NCBI GenBank assembly: GCA_016218685.1
Contig: JACRDD010000005.1
Location: forward strand, 1 to 64,000
Direction: 5' to 3'
DNA: 64,000 nt
Origin: Desulfobacterales bacterium
GTDB lineage: Bacteria > Desulfobacterota > Desulfobacteria > Desulfobacterales > Desulfosarcinaceae
In this document: one piece after another, positions 1 through 8,372 of the stretch
Numbering within the stretch: position 1 is the first letter of the stretch
Layout: the number at the start of each line of letters is the position of its first letter
Notes under the pieces: generated by a model
Seen by the model: only the letters and a program-made list of their open reading frames with translations
What the model was told of the DNA's origin: nothing
Databases searched by the model: none
Position numbers and translations under genes: made by a program

Positions 1-1
1 G

Positions 2-358
2 CTTTTCGGCCGCGGCATTTCCAATATGGCCGTGGACAAAGCGTTCGCCGTGGTGGCCCTGATGACGGTCTTCGTGGCCACCGGCGCGGTGCTGTTGTCG
101 GCCGTCGGCTTCAGCCATATCCCGCATCAACAAAATCCCGGACAATCGGTGGGCCTGCTGTTCGAAGTGGTCTCGGCCCTGTGCACCGTCGGGCTTTCCA
201 CGGGAATCACCCCCACCTTGCCGGCGGGGGGTAAAGTCATCGTCATTGTGCTGATGTTCGTCGGCCGACTCGGAACCCTGACCATCGCCCTGGCCATCGC
301 CCGGCAGGTGCCGGCCCCGGGGGTGCATCTGGCCGAAGAGCCGATCATGATCGGCTGA
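2..358 (+). CDS. TrkH/KtrB potassium channel subunit, C-terminal end (partial)
   Basis: The reading frame is open from the left edge, so only the last ~118 codons are present. The product is the membrane pore subunit of a Trk/Ktr potassium uptake system. The visible part carries the last pore repeat: FEVVSALCTVGLSTGITP is the degenerate selectivity-filter loop, followed by the hydrophobic helix KVIVIVLMFVGRLGTLTIAL with the conserved GRLG typical of KtrB/TrkH C-termini. It ends 37 bases before a TrkA/KtrA gene, the usual partner. An internal ATG at 26 is not a likely start because the frame and conserved sequence continue upstream. Confidence 0.88.
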   Translation, partial: LFGRGISNMAVDKAFAVVALMTVFVATGAVLLSAVGFSHIPHQQNPGQSVGLLFEVVSALCTVGLSTGITPTLPAGGKVIVIVLMFVGRLGTLTIALAIARQVPAPGVHLAEEPIMIG

Positions 359-395
359 GCATTTTGAAGCATTTCTAACCTTGGAGGAAAAACGG

Positions 396-1061
396 ATGAA
401 AGGACGAACCCGCATCGCCGTGCTCGGCCTGGGAGATTTCGGTTATCACTTCGCCTGCGAACTCTATCAGTTGGGGCACGAGGTGCTGGCCGTGGACAAC
501 GACCAGGACAAGGTGCAGCAGATTCTGGCCAAGGTGACCAAGGCGGCGGTGACCGACGTGGGGGACCGTACGGCCCTGGATGAGTTGGCCGTCGCCAGCT
601 TCGACATCGTGGCCGTCTGCCTGCCCGAGCGGCTGGAAACCACCGTGCTGCTGGTGCATTACCTGCACCAGAGGCAGACGCCCCAGATCCTGGTCAAGGT
701 GGCCAACCTGGATCAGGCCGCCATCGTCAAGCTGGTGGGCGCCACGGAAGTCATTCTGCCGGATCACGGCACGGCCCGCAAAACCGCCATGCTGATCCAC
801 CATCCCCGGGCCATCGACTACCTGGAGCTGGACGACGGATTAATGGTCGTGGCCAGCCGTCCGCCCAAGGCGACCATCGGCAAGACGCTCGGCGCATTGG
901 CCATCGAGCAGCAGTACGGGGTCGCCTTGCTGGGCGTATGGCGCACCGGCCAAGAGGGCCTGCCCGATCCGCCGGCCGGCGATCGGATCGTCGCCGAAGG
1001 CGACGTCCTGCTCCTGGCCGGGCACCTCGACCGGCTGCGGGAGTTGCGAAAAATGAAATGA
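396..1061 (+). CDS. TrkA/KtrA family potassium uptake regulator
   Basis: Cytoplasmic NAD(H)/ATP-binding ring subunit that gates the TrkH/KtrB pore encoded just upstream. About 221 residues. The N-terminal Rossmann (RCK_N) motif is IAVLGLGDFGYHFACEL, with acidic VDND at the end of the second strand; the C-terminal ~80 residues form a TrkA_C domain ending in GDVLLLAGHLDRLREL. The ATG at 396 is preferred over an in-frame TTG at 381, because GGAGG at 383-387 sits 8 bases before it and lies inside the longer frame. Single-RCK length matches KtrA rather than the double-length E. coli TrkA. Confidence 0.9.
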   Translation: MKGRTRIAVLGLGDFGYHFACELYQLGHEVLAVDNDQDKVQQILAKVTKAAVTDVGDRTALDELAVASFDIVAVCLPERLETTVLLVHYLHQRQTPQILVKVANLDQAAIVKLVGATEVILPDHGTARKTAMLIHHPRAIDYLELDDGLMVVASRPPKATIGKTLGALAIEQQYGVALLGVWRTGQEGLPDPPAGDRIVAEGDVLLLAGHLDRLRELRKMK

Positions 1062-1131
1062 GCTCATCGTTATAGCACTTCGCATGGACAGAATGTCCTG
1101 ATGGATAATCTAAATCAAAAGGAGGAAGCCG

Positions 1132-1737
1132 ATGAGAATCGAAGAGATGATCGCCGCGGTGCAAAAGAAGCTCGGTGTCCAGGTGGACGGTCGCGCCGGC
1201 ACGGAGACCTGGGGCGCGATCTATGCCGCCATCGTTAAACCCAAGGTGGAAGGCTTGCCGCCGGGTGAGGCCATTGCGCCGGCTGATCCCCGGAGCGAGA
1301 AGAACATTGCAACGTTGCTCGCTGAAGTACAACCCCTGGCCCGGGCACTCGTTCAAAAGGCGGCCCTGAGCGGCATTCGGATCAAAGTGATCAGCGGCCT
1401 GAGAACCTATGCCGAGCAGGACGCGCTCTACGCCCAGGGCCGCACCCAGCCGGGGCCCATCGTCACCAGCGCGCGCGGCGGCTACTCGAACCATAACTTC
1501 GGCATTGCCTTCGACGTCGGCGTTTTCGAAGGCAACCAATATCTGGGCGAGTCCCCGAAGTACAAAGCGGTGGGTGTGCTTGGCATGGACCTGGGCCTCG
1601 AGTGGGGCGGCAACTGGAAAACCATCGTCGACCAGCCTCACTTTCAACTGCGACCGGCCTGGGCCCAGGACTTGACCGAGCGGGCCATGCTGGCGGAGCT
1701 GCGAACGCGCACCGCCAATGGGGCGCCGGTCTTTTGA
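1132..1737 (+). CDS. M15 family peptidase with N-terminal peptidoglycan-binding motif
   Basis: Predicted zinc peptidase of the CwlK/VanY/endolysin (M15) group that cuts peptide cross-links in peptidoglycan, 201 residues. The N-terminus (VQKKLGVQVDGRAGTETWGA) resembles a PG_binding_1 repeat. The catalytic region has SGLRTYAEQDALYAQGR, the zinc motif SNHNFGIAFDVG (His and Asp ligands) and a final His in WGGNWKTIVDQPHFQ. The residues needed for activity all appear present. There is no signal peptide, so export may rely on another route, or the gene may be phage-derived. AGGAGG lies shortly before the ATG. Confidence 0.82.
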   Translation: MRIEEMIAAVQKKLGVQVDGRAGTETWGAIYAAIVKPKVEGLPPGEAIAPADPRSEKNIATLLAEVQPLARALVQKAALSGIRIKVISGLRTYAEQDALYAQGRTQPGPIVTSARGGYSNHNFGIAFDVGVFEGNQYLGESPKYKAVGVLGMDLGLEWGGNWKTIVDQPHFQLRPAWAQDLTERAMLAELRTRTANGAPVF

Positions 1738-1818
1738 GCACACGGATTGTAAAATGACTTTAACACCAATAAAGCCCACGATACAGCCGGCGAAATGAGA
1801 AAAGCGGTTTCCAAGACG

Positions 1819-1852
1819 CTCGGAAAAAACCGAGTCTCTAAATTCTTTTTCG
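1819..1852 (+). terminator. weak hairpin, possible terminator after the M15 gene
   Basis: CTCGG (1819-1823) and CCGAG (1830-1834) form a 5-bp stem around an A6 loop, followed by a T-rich stretch (ATTCTTTTT). It lies between two convergent genes. The stem is short, so the call is tentative. Confidence 0.25.
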
Positions 1853-1855
1853 GTT

Positions 1856-3304
1856 TTATTTGATCGATTTGAGAACCTTGATCGCCGCGGTTTTACCGGA
1901 ATCTAAAACGCCGTTAAACTTTAAAAAGGCGTCACGATCCATCACGCCATTTTGTTTGATGAGCGATTCCAGTTCATCTTTGGATTGCAGCTCGACAATG
2001 GCGACCCGGTTATCTCCACGCGTCGCAGGGTAGGCTTTATCAAGATTGTCCAAGCTGTCCAGTACGCGGTCTTGGGCGCTCTTTCCGGCGGCTTGGGCAT
2101 TTTGCAGATAAAAGGAGTAAACATCGTCGGCGATGACGAGCGCGGCCAACCTGACCTTTGTGCCATCACGCCCATCGATCCCATTCAGGATCTTTACTTT
2201 ATATCCGGCGATGGATTTGGACTCTACGTGGCTGTAATCGAATTCCACCGGCATTTCTTCCGGCCTACCTGTGTCGGACTGCAATTCTTCCTCTTTTCGG
2301 TAAGAAACGTGCAAATACATGCCGCTCATATCGCTGGGCCAGAGAAACAGGTCCCGCCCAAGAAGAAGAAAGACCCAGCCCTCCGGGATATCGAATACCA
2401 AGTTGTGCGTGCTGTTGACATATCGTCCATGGCGCACGGTTCCGGATTCGGCCCGTTGCCCGAATACCAGGTTGTTGATGGCGTACAGATAACGGCGCCT
2501 TTCGACTTCGTCCACCTTGACGAAAGAATCTCGTACTTCGAGCACCGATTTCACGGCTTGGATTCTGGCGGAGGTTTCAGGATGCGAGCTGAAGACATTT
2601 TGATATTGCTGGGCCCTGATCCCGAGCTGCTCCAAGCACGCTCTCTCCTTGGATTCTAAAAATTCCATGGCCTGCAACATGCTGACGATGGCATAGGGTT
2701 TATAGCCCGCCCGGCGCAAGCAATCTAGGGCGAAGCGATCGGCTTCGATTTCCGATTTGCGGTTATAGCCCTGAACGAGGGCTTTGCCGAAAGTTTGCGT
2801 CACTTCTTGCACTTGGCCCGTCTGCCCTTTGCCGCGGATACGCTCGGCCAATTGTTGCGCGCGTTTGTGGTGTTCAATTTCCTGGCGTGCGTGCCGCAAT
2901 ACGACATGCGCAACCTCATGGGATAGCGTGGCGGCAAGCTCAGACTCACTGTTAAGGTGCACCAGCATGTTTCGGGTGATGAAAATATGCCCGTCGCTGG
3001 TTGCATGCGCATTTGCGACGGCGGTGTCCAGAAGGGTGAGTTTAAACATTACTCTGTTGGGCGGCAGTGTCGCCAGAAGACGCTGAAGGATGCCGTCAAC
3101 ATAAGAAAAGAGGGGTTCATCGGATAGCGCGGGCGCGGTTGCTTGAATCTCCTTGGCTGAGAGTCGGCCCATCAGCGTCTCTTCTTGGGACAACTCGATC
3201 GGCACGGTGGACTCCAGCCCATACTGCGATGCGCCGCTGCCGGCGCAGGTGCAAAAGGCCGCAGCGACCAAGAGGCATCCGACGACTGTAACAACTTTCT
3301 TCAT
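1856..3304 (-). CDS. M48 family zinc metalloprotease (Loiw/BepA-like), exported
   Basis: About 482 residues. An N-terminal hydrophobic segment ends in FCTC, which may be a signal peptide or a non-canonical lipobox. The peptidase domain carries HEVAH at residues ~129-133 with the third ligand downstream in SEIEADRFAL, the M48 signature. It is followed by a ~250-residue C-terminal domain with no TPR pattern I recognise. Family members act in the periplasm on misfolded envelope proteins. ATG 3304 is chosen; a TTG two codons upstream is the only other nearby option and lacks a better Shine-Dalgarno. It is convergent with the M15 gene and divergent from the ankyrin gene. Periplasmic location is inference. 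Confidence 0.82.
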   Translation of the reverse strand: MKKVVTVVGCLLVAAAFCTCAGSGASQYGLESTVPIELSQEETLMGRLSAKEIQATAPALSDEPLFSYVDGILQRLLATLPPNRVMFKLTLLDTAVANAHATSDGHIFITRNMLVHLNSESELAATLSHEVAHVVLRHARQEIEHHKRAQQLAERIRGKGQTGQVQEVTQTFGKALVQGYNRKSEIEADRFALDCLRRAGYKPYAIVSMLQAMEFLESKERACLEQLGIRAQQYQNVFSSHPETSARIQAVKSVLEVRDSFVKVDEVERRRYLYAINNLVFGQRAESGTVRHGRYVNSTHNLVFDIPEGWVFLLLGRDLFLWPSDMSGMYLHVSYRKEEELQSDTGRPEEMPVEFDYSHVESKSIAGYKVKILNGIDGRDGTKVRLAALVIADDVYSFYLQNAQAAGKSAQDRVLDSLDNLDKAYPATRGDNRVAIVELQSKDELESLIKQNGVMDRDAFLKFNGVLDSGKTAAIKVLKSIK

Positions 3305-3519
3305 CAGCAATATTTTTCTTAACTCTTCTAATTTGTGTTATTCGTGGCACCATTCGATGTCCGGCTGCCGGCTATTTATTATGCCTTGCCCGGGTTGCAC
3401 AACCCAATAATTACCAGCGCTACCCGTACGCCGGAGGTTCATATTTTAATTTCCCAAAGAACCGACTATGGTGGGGGCAATCCATCAAAGATCGACAGGC
3501 ACCTATGCCGGAGGCTTCA
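3305..3519. other. divergent intergenic region
   Basis: The 215 bases between the M48 protease and the ankyrin lipoprotein have a higher A+T content than the flanking genes and must hold both promoters. I see no convincing -35/-10 pair, riboswitch or terminator. Confidence 0.5.
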
Positions 3520-5382
3520 ATGCGGATCGTTTTACGTTTTCAGATGGCACTTGTTACGGGCTGGATCTTGATCGCTCTGTGCGCCTGCAGCCAAGGGTTG
3601 ATCGTCAAATATGAGCCGCTCCAGGGATCGGTTTTCCCAAGCCGGAAAGGTCCTGCGCAACGTCACGATGCTTCCATCGAGGCGCTTCTGAGCAATGGGT
3701 ACCTGTTGATCGGCTACATCGATACCCGCCAAAACATTCGGGACTGCTGGGATTCGAACCAGTGCGAAGATATAATTGAAAACGGCCCTTCCGAGGAACA
3801 ACTTCGTATCGCCGCCGCCGAAAATGGCGGTGATGTCGTTACCTGGATAGATGGAAAAACAGATCTTGAAAAGTTGTCCAAAAGCTATTGTTCCAACCAC
3901 ACGACCACGACGGTGACGCTCAACGGAAAGGTTTCGACCATCAAGGTGTGTACAAGCACTGTCACGGTAAACGGATATCGAGAATTTCGCACCGACCGCG
4001 CACTGGTGTGGCGGCTGGATCCTTTGCACGCCACGGCGGAGGCCAATCAATGGGCCATCGAGCGTGCGATGGAGCGTCTTGACCAGGAATACGGCGCTGA
4101 TCAGAAGACCGAGGCGCCGAACGCATCTGTTGTTGACCGGCCTCAAAACGCCCTCACCATTTCGGAGGATATAGAGGACTCAAAAACGGATGCACCGCTT
4201 ATCGAACAAGAGGAACTCTATGTCGGCTTTCTTGAAGCCATCCGAAATGAAAACATCGAAGAGATATCCCGCTGGTCCACCGATCAAAAGCTCAACGCCT
4301 GGCGAGGCAAGCAGGGCCAGAATTTTTTTCACGTGGCCCTCTTGCTTAATAAATTCAAAGCGGCCAATGCCATGATGCGCAGCGGCTTCAATTGGCAATG
4401 CACGGACGAGAAAGGCTTTTCATCGATTGATTACATCGCCAATTTTGGAGATGTCGCCAACATGGCCACGGCGATTGAACATGGTGCTTCCCTGGCCCAC
4501 ACCACTGGAGGCCGAAACCTCCTCTTTTTCGCGGTTCATAACCAAAACGCGCAGATGCTGGGCTGGTTGCTGGATCAAGGACTTGATCCCAATAAAGCCG
4601 ATCCGGACGGCATTATGCCCTTGCTGGTGGCATCCGCCACGGGCAACCTCGATGCCGTGCGATTGCTGCAGCGATACAATGCCACCATGCGTTGTCGCGA
4701 CAAGCGGGGCCGCACACCCTACTTTGTCGCCGCCCTGTCGGGCCATGCCGATATGGTTGATCTGCTGCTCGCCTGCGGCTACAAACTCGAAGAAAAAGAT
4801 GCCGCGGACAACAACGCCCTTTTGTTCGCCGCCGCCAACGGACAAACGGCCATGATCGCGCATCTGGTTAAACTCGGAATGAAAATCGACCATCGGAACA
4901 AGCGTGGTGAGGGCGTGCTGGACATCACCTACCACTTGGATCACTGGGATACGTCTGCGTACATCATTGCCAACTATGATGAGGATCTTGGATTCAAGGC
5001 ATCGGTCGGGCAATGGGTGGGCGCGGCCATTGAAAACGATCATGCCGAGTTGATGCGCGCGACCTTGAGCCGCATACCTTCCGACGTGCGGGAAAAAAAT
5101 GTCGATGCATTGTTGGCCGAAGCGATAAAAAAAAGAAAGGGAAAGATTATTCCGGTCCTGGTATCCTTCGGTGCCGATATCAACGACCGGCATTCCAATG
5201 GATACACGCTTTTGATGAATGCCGCCGTTTCAGGCTATGCAAACACCGTCGAGATACTGATCAAGGGGGGTGCCGACGCCACCCTTGTAAACCCTCAAGG
5301 ACTGACGGCTTTGATGCTGGCGACGATCCATGGCCACACGGAGGCGGTCAGGCGCATGCGTGCATTGGGCGTCAAAAATTAG
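3520..5382 (+). CDS. ankyrin-repeat lipoprotein
   Basis: About 620 residues. The N-terminus is a clear lipoprotein signal with lipobox L20-C21-A22-C23. Roughly residues 25-215 form a region I do not recognise, with a Thr-rich stretch around TTTTVTLNGK. Residues ~250-615 contain ankyrin repeats; typical units read GRNLLFFAVHNQNAQMLGWL and NGYTLLMNAAVSGYANTVEIL. Ankyrin proteins bind partner proteins, so a cell-envelope scaffold or inhibitor role is plausible but not shown. ATG 3520 is chosen over ATG 3505 because GGAGG (3509-3513) is 6 bases upstream of it. Confidence 0.8.
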   Translation: MRIVLRFQMALVTGWILIALCACSQGLIVKYEPLQGSVFPSRKGPAQRHDASIEALLSNGYLLIGYIDTRQNIRDCWDSNQCEDIIENGPSEEQLRIAAAENGGDVVTWIDGKTDLEKLSKSYCSNHTTTTVTLNGKVSTIKVCTSTVTVNGYREFRTDRALVWRLDPLHATAEANQWAIERAMERLDQEYGADQKTEAPNASVVDRPQNALTISEDIEDSKTDAPLIEQEELYVGFLEAIRNENIEEISRWSTDQKLNAWRGKQGQNFFHVALLLNKFKAANAMMRSGFNWQCTDEKGFSSIDYIANFGDVANMATAIEHGASLAHTTGGRNLLFFAVHNQNAQMLGWLLDQGLDPNKADPDGIMPLLVASATGNLDAVRLLQRYNATMRCRDKRGRTPYFVAALSGHADMVDLLLACGYKLEEKDAADNNALLFAAANGQTAMIAHLVKLGMKIDHRNKRGEGVLDITYHLDHWDTSAYIIANYDEDLGFKASVGQWVGAAIENDHAELMRATLSRIPSDVREKNVDALLAEAIKKRKGKIIPVLVSFGADINDRHSNGYTLLMNAAVSGYANTVEILIKGGADATLVNPQGLTALMLATIHGHTEAVRRMRALGVKN

Positions 5383-5461
5383 GGTGGTTGCCTGGACATG
5401 CGGGCCAAGCCTGGCATCCGAACAAACTCCGAGATATGGTTCGCATTGGAGAAGTTGAAGC

Positions 5462-6268
5462 ATGAACGAAAATTATGTCCACGGGTATGATCCCAGAGAA
5501 AACTTGCGCCTGCAGGACCAGGCCGTCACCCTCGTCGAATTGCTGCATTCCGATACACTTTATCCCGCCGGCAGCCGAGTCCTCGAAGCCGGTTGCGGTG
5601 TGGGCGCCCAAACCGTAACCCTTGCTGCCAACAGCCCCGGGGCCCATATCACTTCCATCGATATCTCCGAAAGTTCTCTGGCCCTAGCCAGAAAAGCCGT
5701 CGAAGCGGCGGGATTCACCAATGTGGTCTTCCAGCAGGGCGACATCTTCCATCTGCCGTTTGCGCCGGCATCCTTCGACCACATCTTCGTCTGCTTCGTG
5801 CTCGAACACCTGGCCCAGCCGGTCCAGGCCCTGCGTGGCCTGAAGAGGCTGCTCAAGGCGGGCGGCACCATGACCGTCATCGAAGGCGACCACGGCTCGG
5901 CGTACTTCCACCCGGACAGCGCGGCGGCCCGCCAAGCCATCCAGTGCCAGGTGGAGCTGCAAAAGCGGGCGGGCGGCAATGCCAATATCGGCCGGGAGCT
6001 CTACCCGCTTCTGAAGGCCACCGGCTTGGATGCCATCCATGTATCGCCGCGCCTGGTGTATGTCGACGCCAGCCGGCCGGCGCTGGTGGAAGGCTTTACC
6101 GAGAAGACGTTCACGGCCATGATCGAGGGCGTCCGCCAGCCGGCTGTCGATGCCGGCTTGATCGACGCCGAAACATTCGATGCCGGCATCCAGGCATTGT
6201 ATCGCACGACGGCATCGGACGGGGTTTTCTGTTATACGTTCTTCAAGGCCGTCGGTGTAAGAGCATAG
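5462..6268 (+). CDS. class I SAM-dependent methyltransferase
   Basis: 268 residues. Motif I is VLEAGCGVGAQTVTLA, followed by the acidic ITSIDIS at the end of beta-2, QQGDIFHLPF (motif II) and HIFVCFVLEHLAQP (motif III), all typical of the UbiE/Methyltransf_11 fold. The substrate cannot be read from sequence: UbiE itself is encoded elsewhere in the window (51.2-51.9 kb), so this is probably a small-molecule methylase. A 108-codon gene follows 10 bases later and may be co-transcribed. Confidence 0.8.
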   Translation: MNENYVHGYDPRENLRLQDQAVTLVELLHSDTLYPAGSRVLEAGCGVGAQTVTLAANSPGAHITSIDISESSLALARKAVEAAGFTNVVFQQGDIFHLPFAPASFDHIFVCFVLEHLAQPVQALRGLKRLLKAGGTMTVIEGDHGSAYFHPDSAAARQAIQCQVELQKRAGGNANIGRELYPLLKATGLDAIHVSPRLVYVDASRPALVEGFTEKTFTAMIEGVRQPAVDAGLIDAETFDAGIQALYRTTASDGVFCYTFFKAVGVRA

Positions 6269-6278
6269 GGGCCTCGAA

Positions 6279-6605
6279 ATGGCCTTGGGATATCAAGACC
6301 ACTTGGTTTCGATCACCGAAAACGAGATTGTCTTCGAGCACTATTACTTTCCTACCGGCAGTCGGAAGGTGGTGCGGATCGCAGACATCGCGCACATCAC
6401 CGTCAAGCCGCCCACCCTCTGGAACGGCAAATGGCGGCTGCACGGGACCGGCAATCTCAAGACCTGGTTTCCCAAGGACAGTAAGCGCTTTATGCGGGAC
6501 CGGATCTTCTTTGCCGCGCTGAAGGGCCGCTGGGTAGAAATCGGTTTTACCGTGGAAGACGGAGCGCGGGTGGAAGAACTGCTCAAGGCGATGCACTTGC
6601 TATGA
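6279..6605 (+). CDS. small uncharacterised protein, possibly PH-like fold
   Basis: 108 residues, no signal peptide. The alternating hydrophobic/charged pattern (VSITENEIVFEHYYFPTGSR, then KVVRIADIAHITVKPP) and a terminal helix (ARVEELLKAMHLL) look like a seven-strand-plus-helix PH/bPH domain. I do not recognise a named family. It starts 10 bases after the methyltransferase stop, so the two probably form an operon. Confidence 0.6.
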   Translation: MALGYQDHLVSITENEIVFEHYYFPTGSRKVVRIADIAHITVKPPTLWNGKWRLHGTGNLKTWFPKDSKRFMRDRIFFAALKGRWVEIGFTVEDGARVEELLKAMHLL

Positions 6606-6651
6606 TCCGTCGGTCAACGGCGAGAAGAGTGCTGCCCGAAGGAACAACACC

Positions 6652-7374
6652 ATGCGGATACTGTTACCGCTCTTGCTGACATTGCTTCTGAGCGCGGCCG
6701 CCTATTCGGACCCCCAACCCGGAAGCAACCCGGGCGAATCGTTTGGGCCCTACCCATCCATCGATGATGCCGAAACCCAGGCATTTGTTCGGCTGGGGCT
6801 TGCATATGCCATTGCGCTTTATGGCGAACCATGGATGCCTGTAAATCGTGTTTTGGTGAAATACAAGCCATCCCAGGCATTCACCCAGGTTACGGACGCG
6901 CCCAACGGCATATTCACCATTTTTTTAAGCCGCCGGAAAGATGAATATGCTTTCTATGGTCAACTGGCCCACGAGATCGCCCACTTGTTGAATGCTCAGG
7001 TGTTCGATGCCTATGCCGAAGGGCTTAACACCGTATTTGCCGAGCAGATGCTGAAACGCGCCGGCAAGGACTGGCGGGGTTGGGAGGCCCATTACCGAAA
7101 GCATGGAGATCCATTTTATGCCGCCACCTACTTCATGATGAAGGAGGTTTCAAGCGTTGCCGGCGCCGATTCGATGCGCATGCTGCTTGCCCATGCCACG
7201 CCTGAACCAGCGGCCCCGGAAAGAATGTATATCGACATCGATGGATGGATCGGCTCGCTTCCATCCGCCAAACGCGATACGGTCAAGAATACTATCCTGA
7301 AGCATGCGGCCAAGGTAAAGCCAGCCATGGACACGGTGACGCAAGTCAACAGCTTCCGGCTGCCGCGACAATAG
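6652..7374 (+). CDS. exported HEXXH-containing protein, putative metallopeptidase
   Basis: 240 residues beginning with a signal peptide (hydrophobic core LLPLLLTLLLSAAAY, likely cut near residue 17-19). The motif H107-E108-I-A-H111 sits in an amphipathic helix, with E123 twelve residues later in AEGLNTVFAEQ as a candidate third ligand, a gluzincin-like arrangement. I recognise no specific family. It probably acts in the periplasm; substrate unknown. The next gene begins 50 bases downstream on the same strand. Confidence 0.62.
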   Translation: MRILLPLLLTLLLSAAAYSDPQPGSNPGESFGPYPSIDDAETQAFVRLGLAYAIALYGEPWMPVNRVLVKYKPSQAFTQVTDAPNGIFTIFLSRRKDEYAFYGQLAHEIAHLLNAQVFDAYAEGLNTVFAEQMLKRAGKDWRGWEAHYRKHGDPFYAATYFMMKEVSSVAGADSMRMLLAHATPEPAAPERMYIDIDGWIGSLPSAKRDTVKNTILKHAAKVKPAMDTVTQVNSFRLPRQ

Positions 7375-7424
7375 GCCAACCACGCTCATTTTCGGCGCCG
7401 GCTGCGCGAATCGAAGGGAATCTG

Positions 7425-8372
7425 ATGAAGGCTTTGATTTACAGAAAATTTGGTCCGCCGGAGGTGCTTGAGTGGGTGGACGATTGGCCCGAACCGGTAC
7501 CGGCGGCGACCGATGTTTTGGTTAAGACCGTTGCCGGCGGCGTGAATCCCAAGGATGTGCTGGTGCGCAAAGGCTGGTTCCGCCGGACGTTGGCCCGAAC
7601 GCCGCTGCCCAGGGTTTCGGGCCTGGAGGTTTCCGGCGAGATTGTGGCCGTCGGCGCGGCGGTGCAGGCCTTTTCGGTCGGCGACCGTGTTTTTGGAATG
7701 ACCAATACGTTTGCCGGCGGCGTCCACGCCGAGTTGGCAAAGTTCGATCACGACGAAATCTTCCATTGCCCCGCGAACATTTCCATGGAAGAGGCTGCCG
7801 CCGTTCCCCTGGCGGCCCAAACCGCTTTGCAGGCGCTCAGGGATTGCTGCGGTCTGAAAGACGGAGATAAGATTCTGATCAACGGGGCCAGCGGCGGGGT
7901 CGGCCATTTTGCCATCCAGATCGCCAATGCCCTGGGTGCCGAGGTTCATGCCATCTGCGGCCCGCGTAACCTTCAATTCGTAAAGTCCCTGGGCGCCCAT
8001 GCCGCTTACAGCTATGCCGATCGCCCCGCCCCGGAGATCGATCTCGCCTTCGATGCGGTGTTCGATGTCTTCGGGAAATTTAAACGGTCCGCCTTTGCCA
8101 AACAGCTCGGAAGCCGCGGCATTTATGTCAGCACGGTTCCCAAGCCGGCGACGCTCTGGGCCGAAGGCTTGGCCAGGGCGGGCATTGTCAAAGCCGGCCG
8201 CCTGGTGCGGGTTCACTCGCGTTCGGAAGATCTCAAGTGCCTGAAGGAATGGATCGAAGGCGGCACGCTCCGGCCCCACCTGGAGAAGAAATATCCGGTG
8301 AGCCAGGCCGCCGATGCCCACCGGCACATCGAATCCAAGCATACGGTGGGAAAGATTTGCATCGTGTTTTAA
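7425..8372 (+). CDS. NADPH:quinone reductase-like MDR-family oxidoreductase
   Basis: About 315 residues of the zinc-independent quinone reductase branch of the medium-chain dehydrogenases. The N-terminal GroES-like domain starts MKALIYRKFGPPEVLEW; the nucleotide-binding motif is ILINGASGGVGHFAIQIANA (AxxGGVG type, NADPH-preferring). The structural zinc cysteines of alcohol dehydrogenases are absent. The in-frame opening runs upstream into the previous gene, but ATG 7425 has GAAGGGAA before it and gives the family's normal N-terminus. Its TAA overlaps the stop of the convergent gene on the other strand. Confidence 0.83.
   Translation: MKALIYRKFGPPEVLEWVDDWPEPVPAATDVLVKTVAGGVNPKDVLVRKGWFRRTLARTPLPRVSGLEVSGEIVAVGAAVQAFSVGDRVFGMTNTFAGGVHAELAKFDHDEIFHCPANISMEEAAAVPLAAQTALQALRDCCGLKDGDKILINGASGGVGHFAIQIANALGAEVHAICGPRNLQFVKSLGAHAAYSYADRPAPEIDLAFDAVFDVFGKFKRSAFAKQLGSRGIYVSTVPKPATLWAEGLARAGIVKAGRLVRVHSRSEDLKCLKEWIEGGTLRPHLEKKYPVSQAADAHRHIESKHTVGKICIVF

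Noticed and set aside
751-1779. 342-codon minus-strand frame
   Set aside because: Overlaps the TrkA and M15 genes entirely; no conserved motif.
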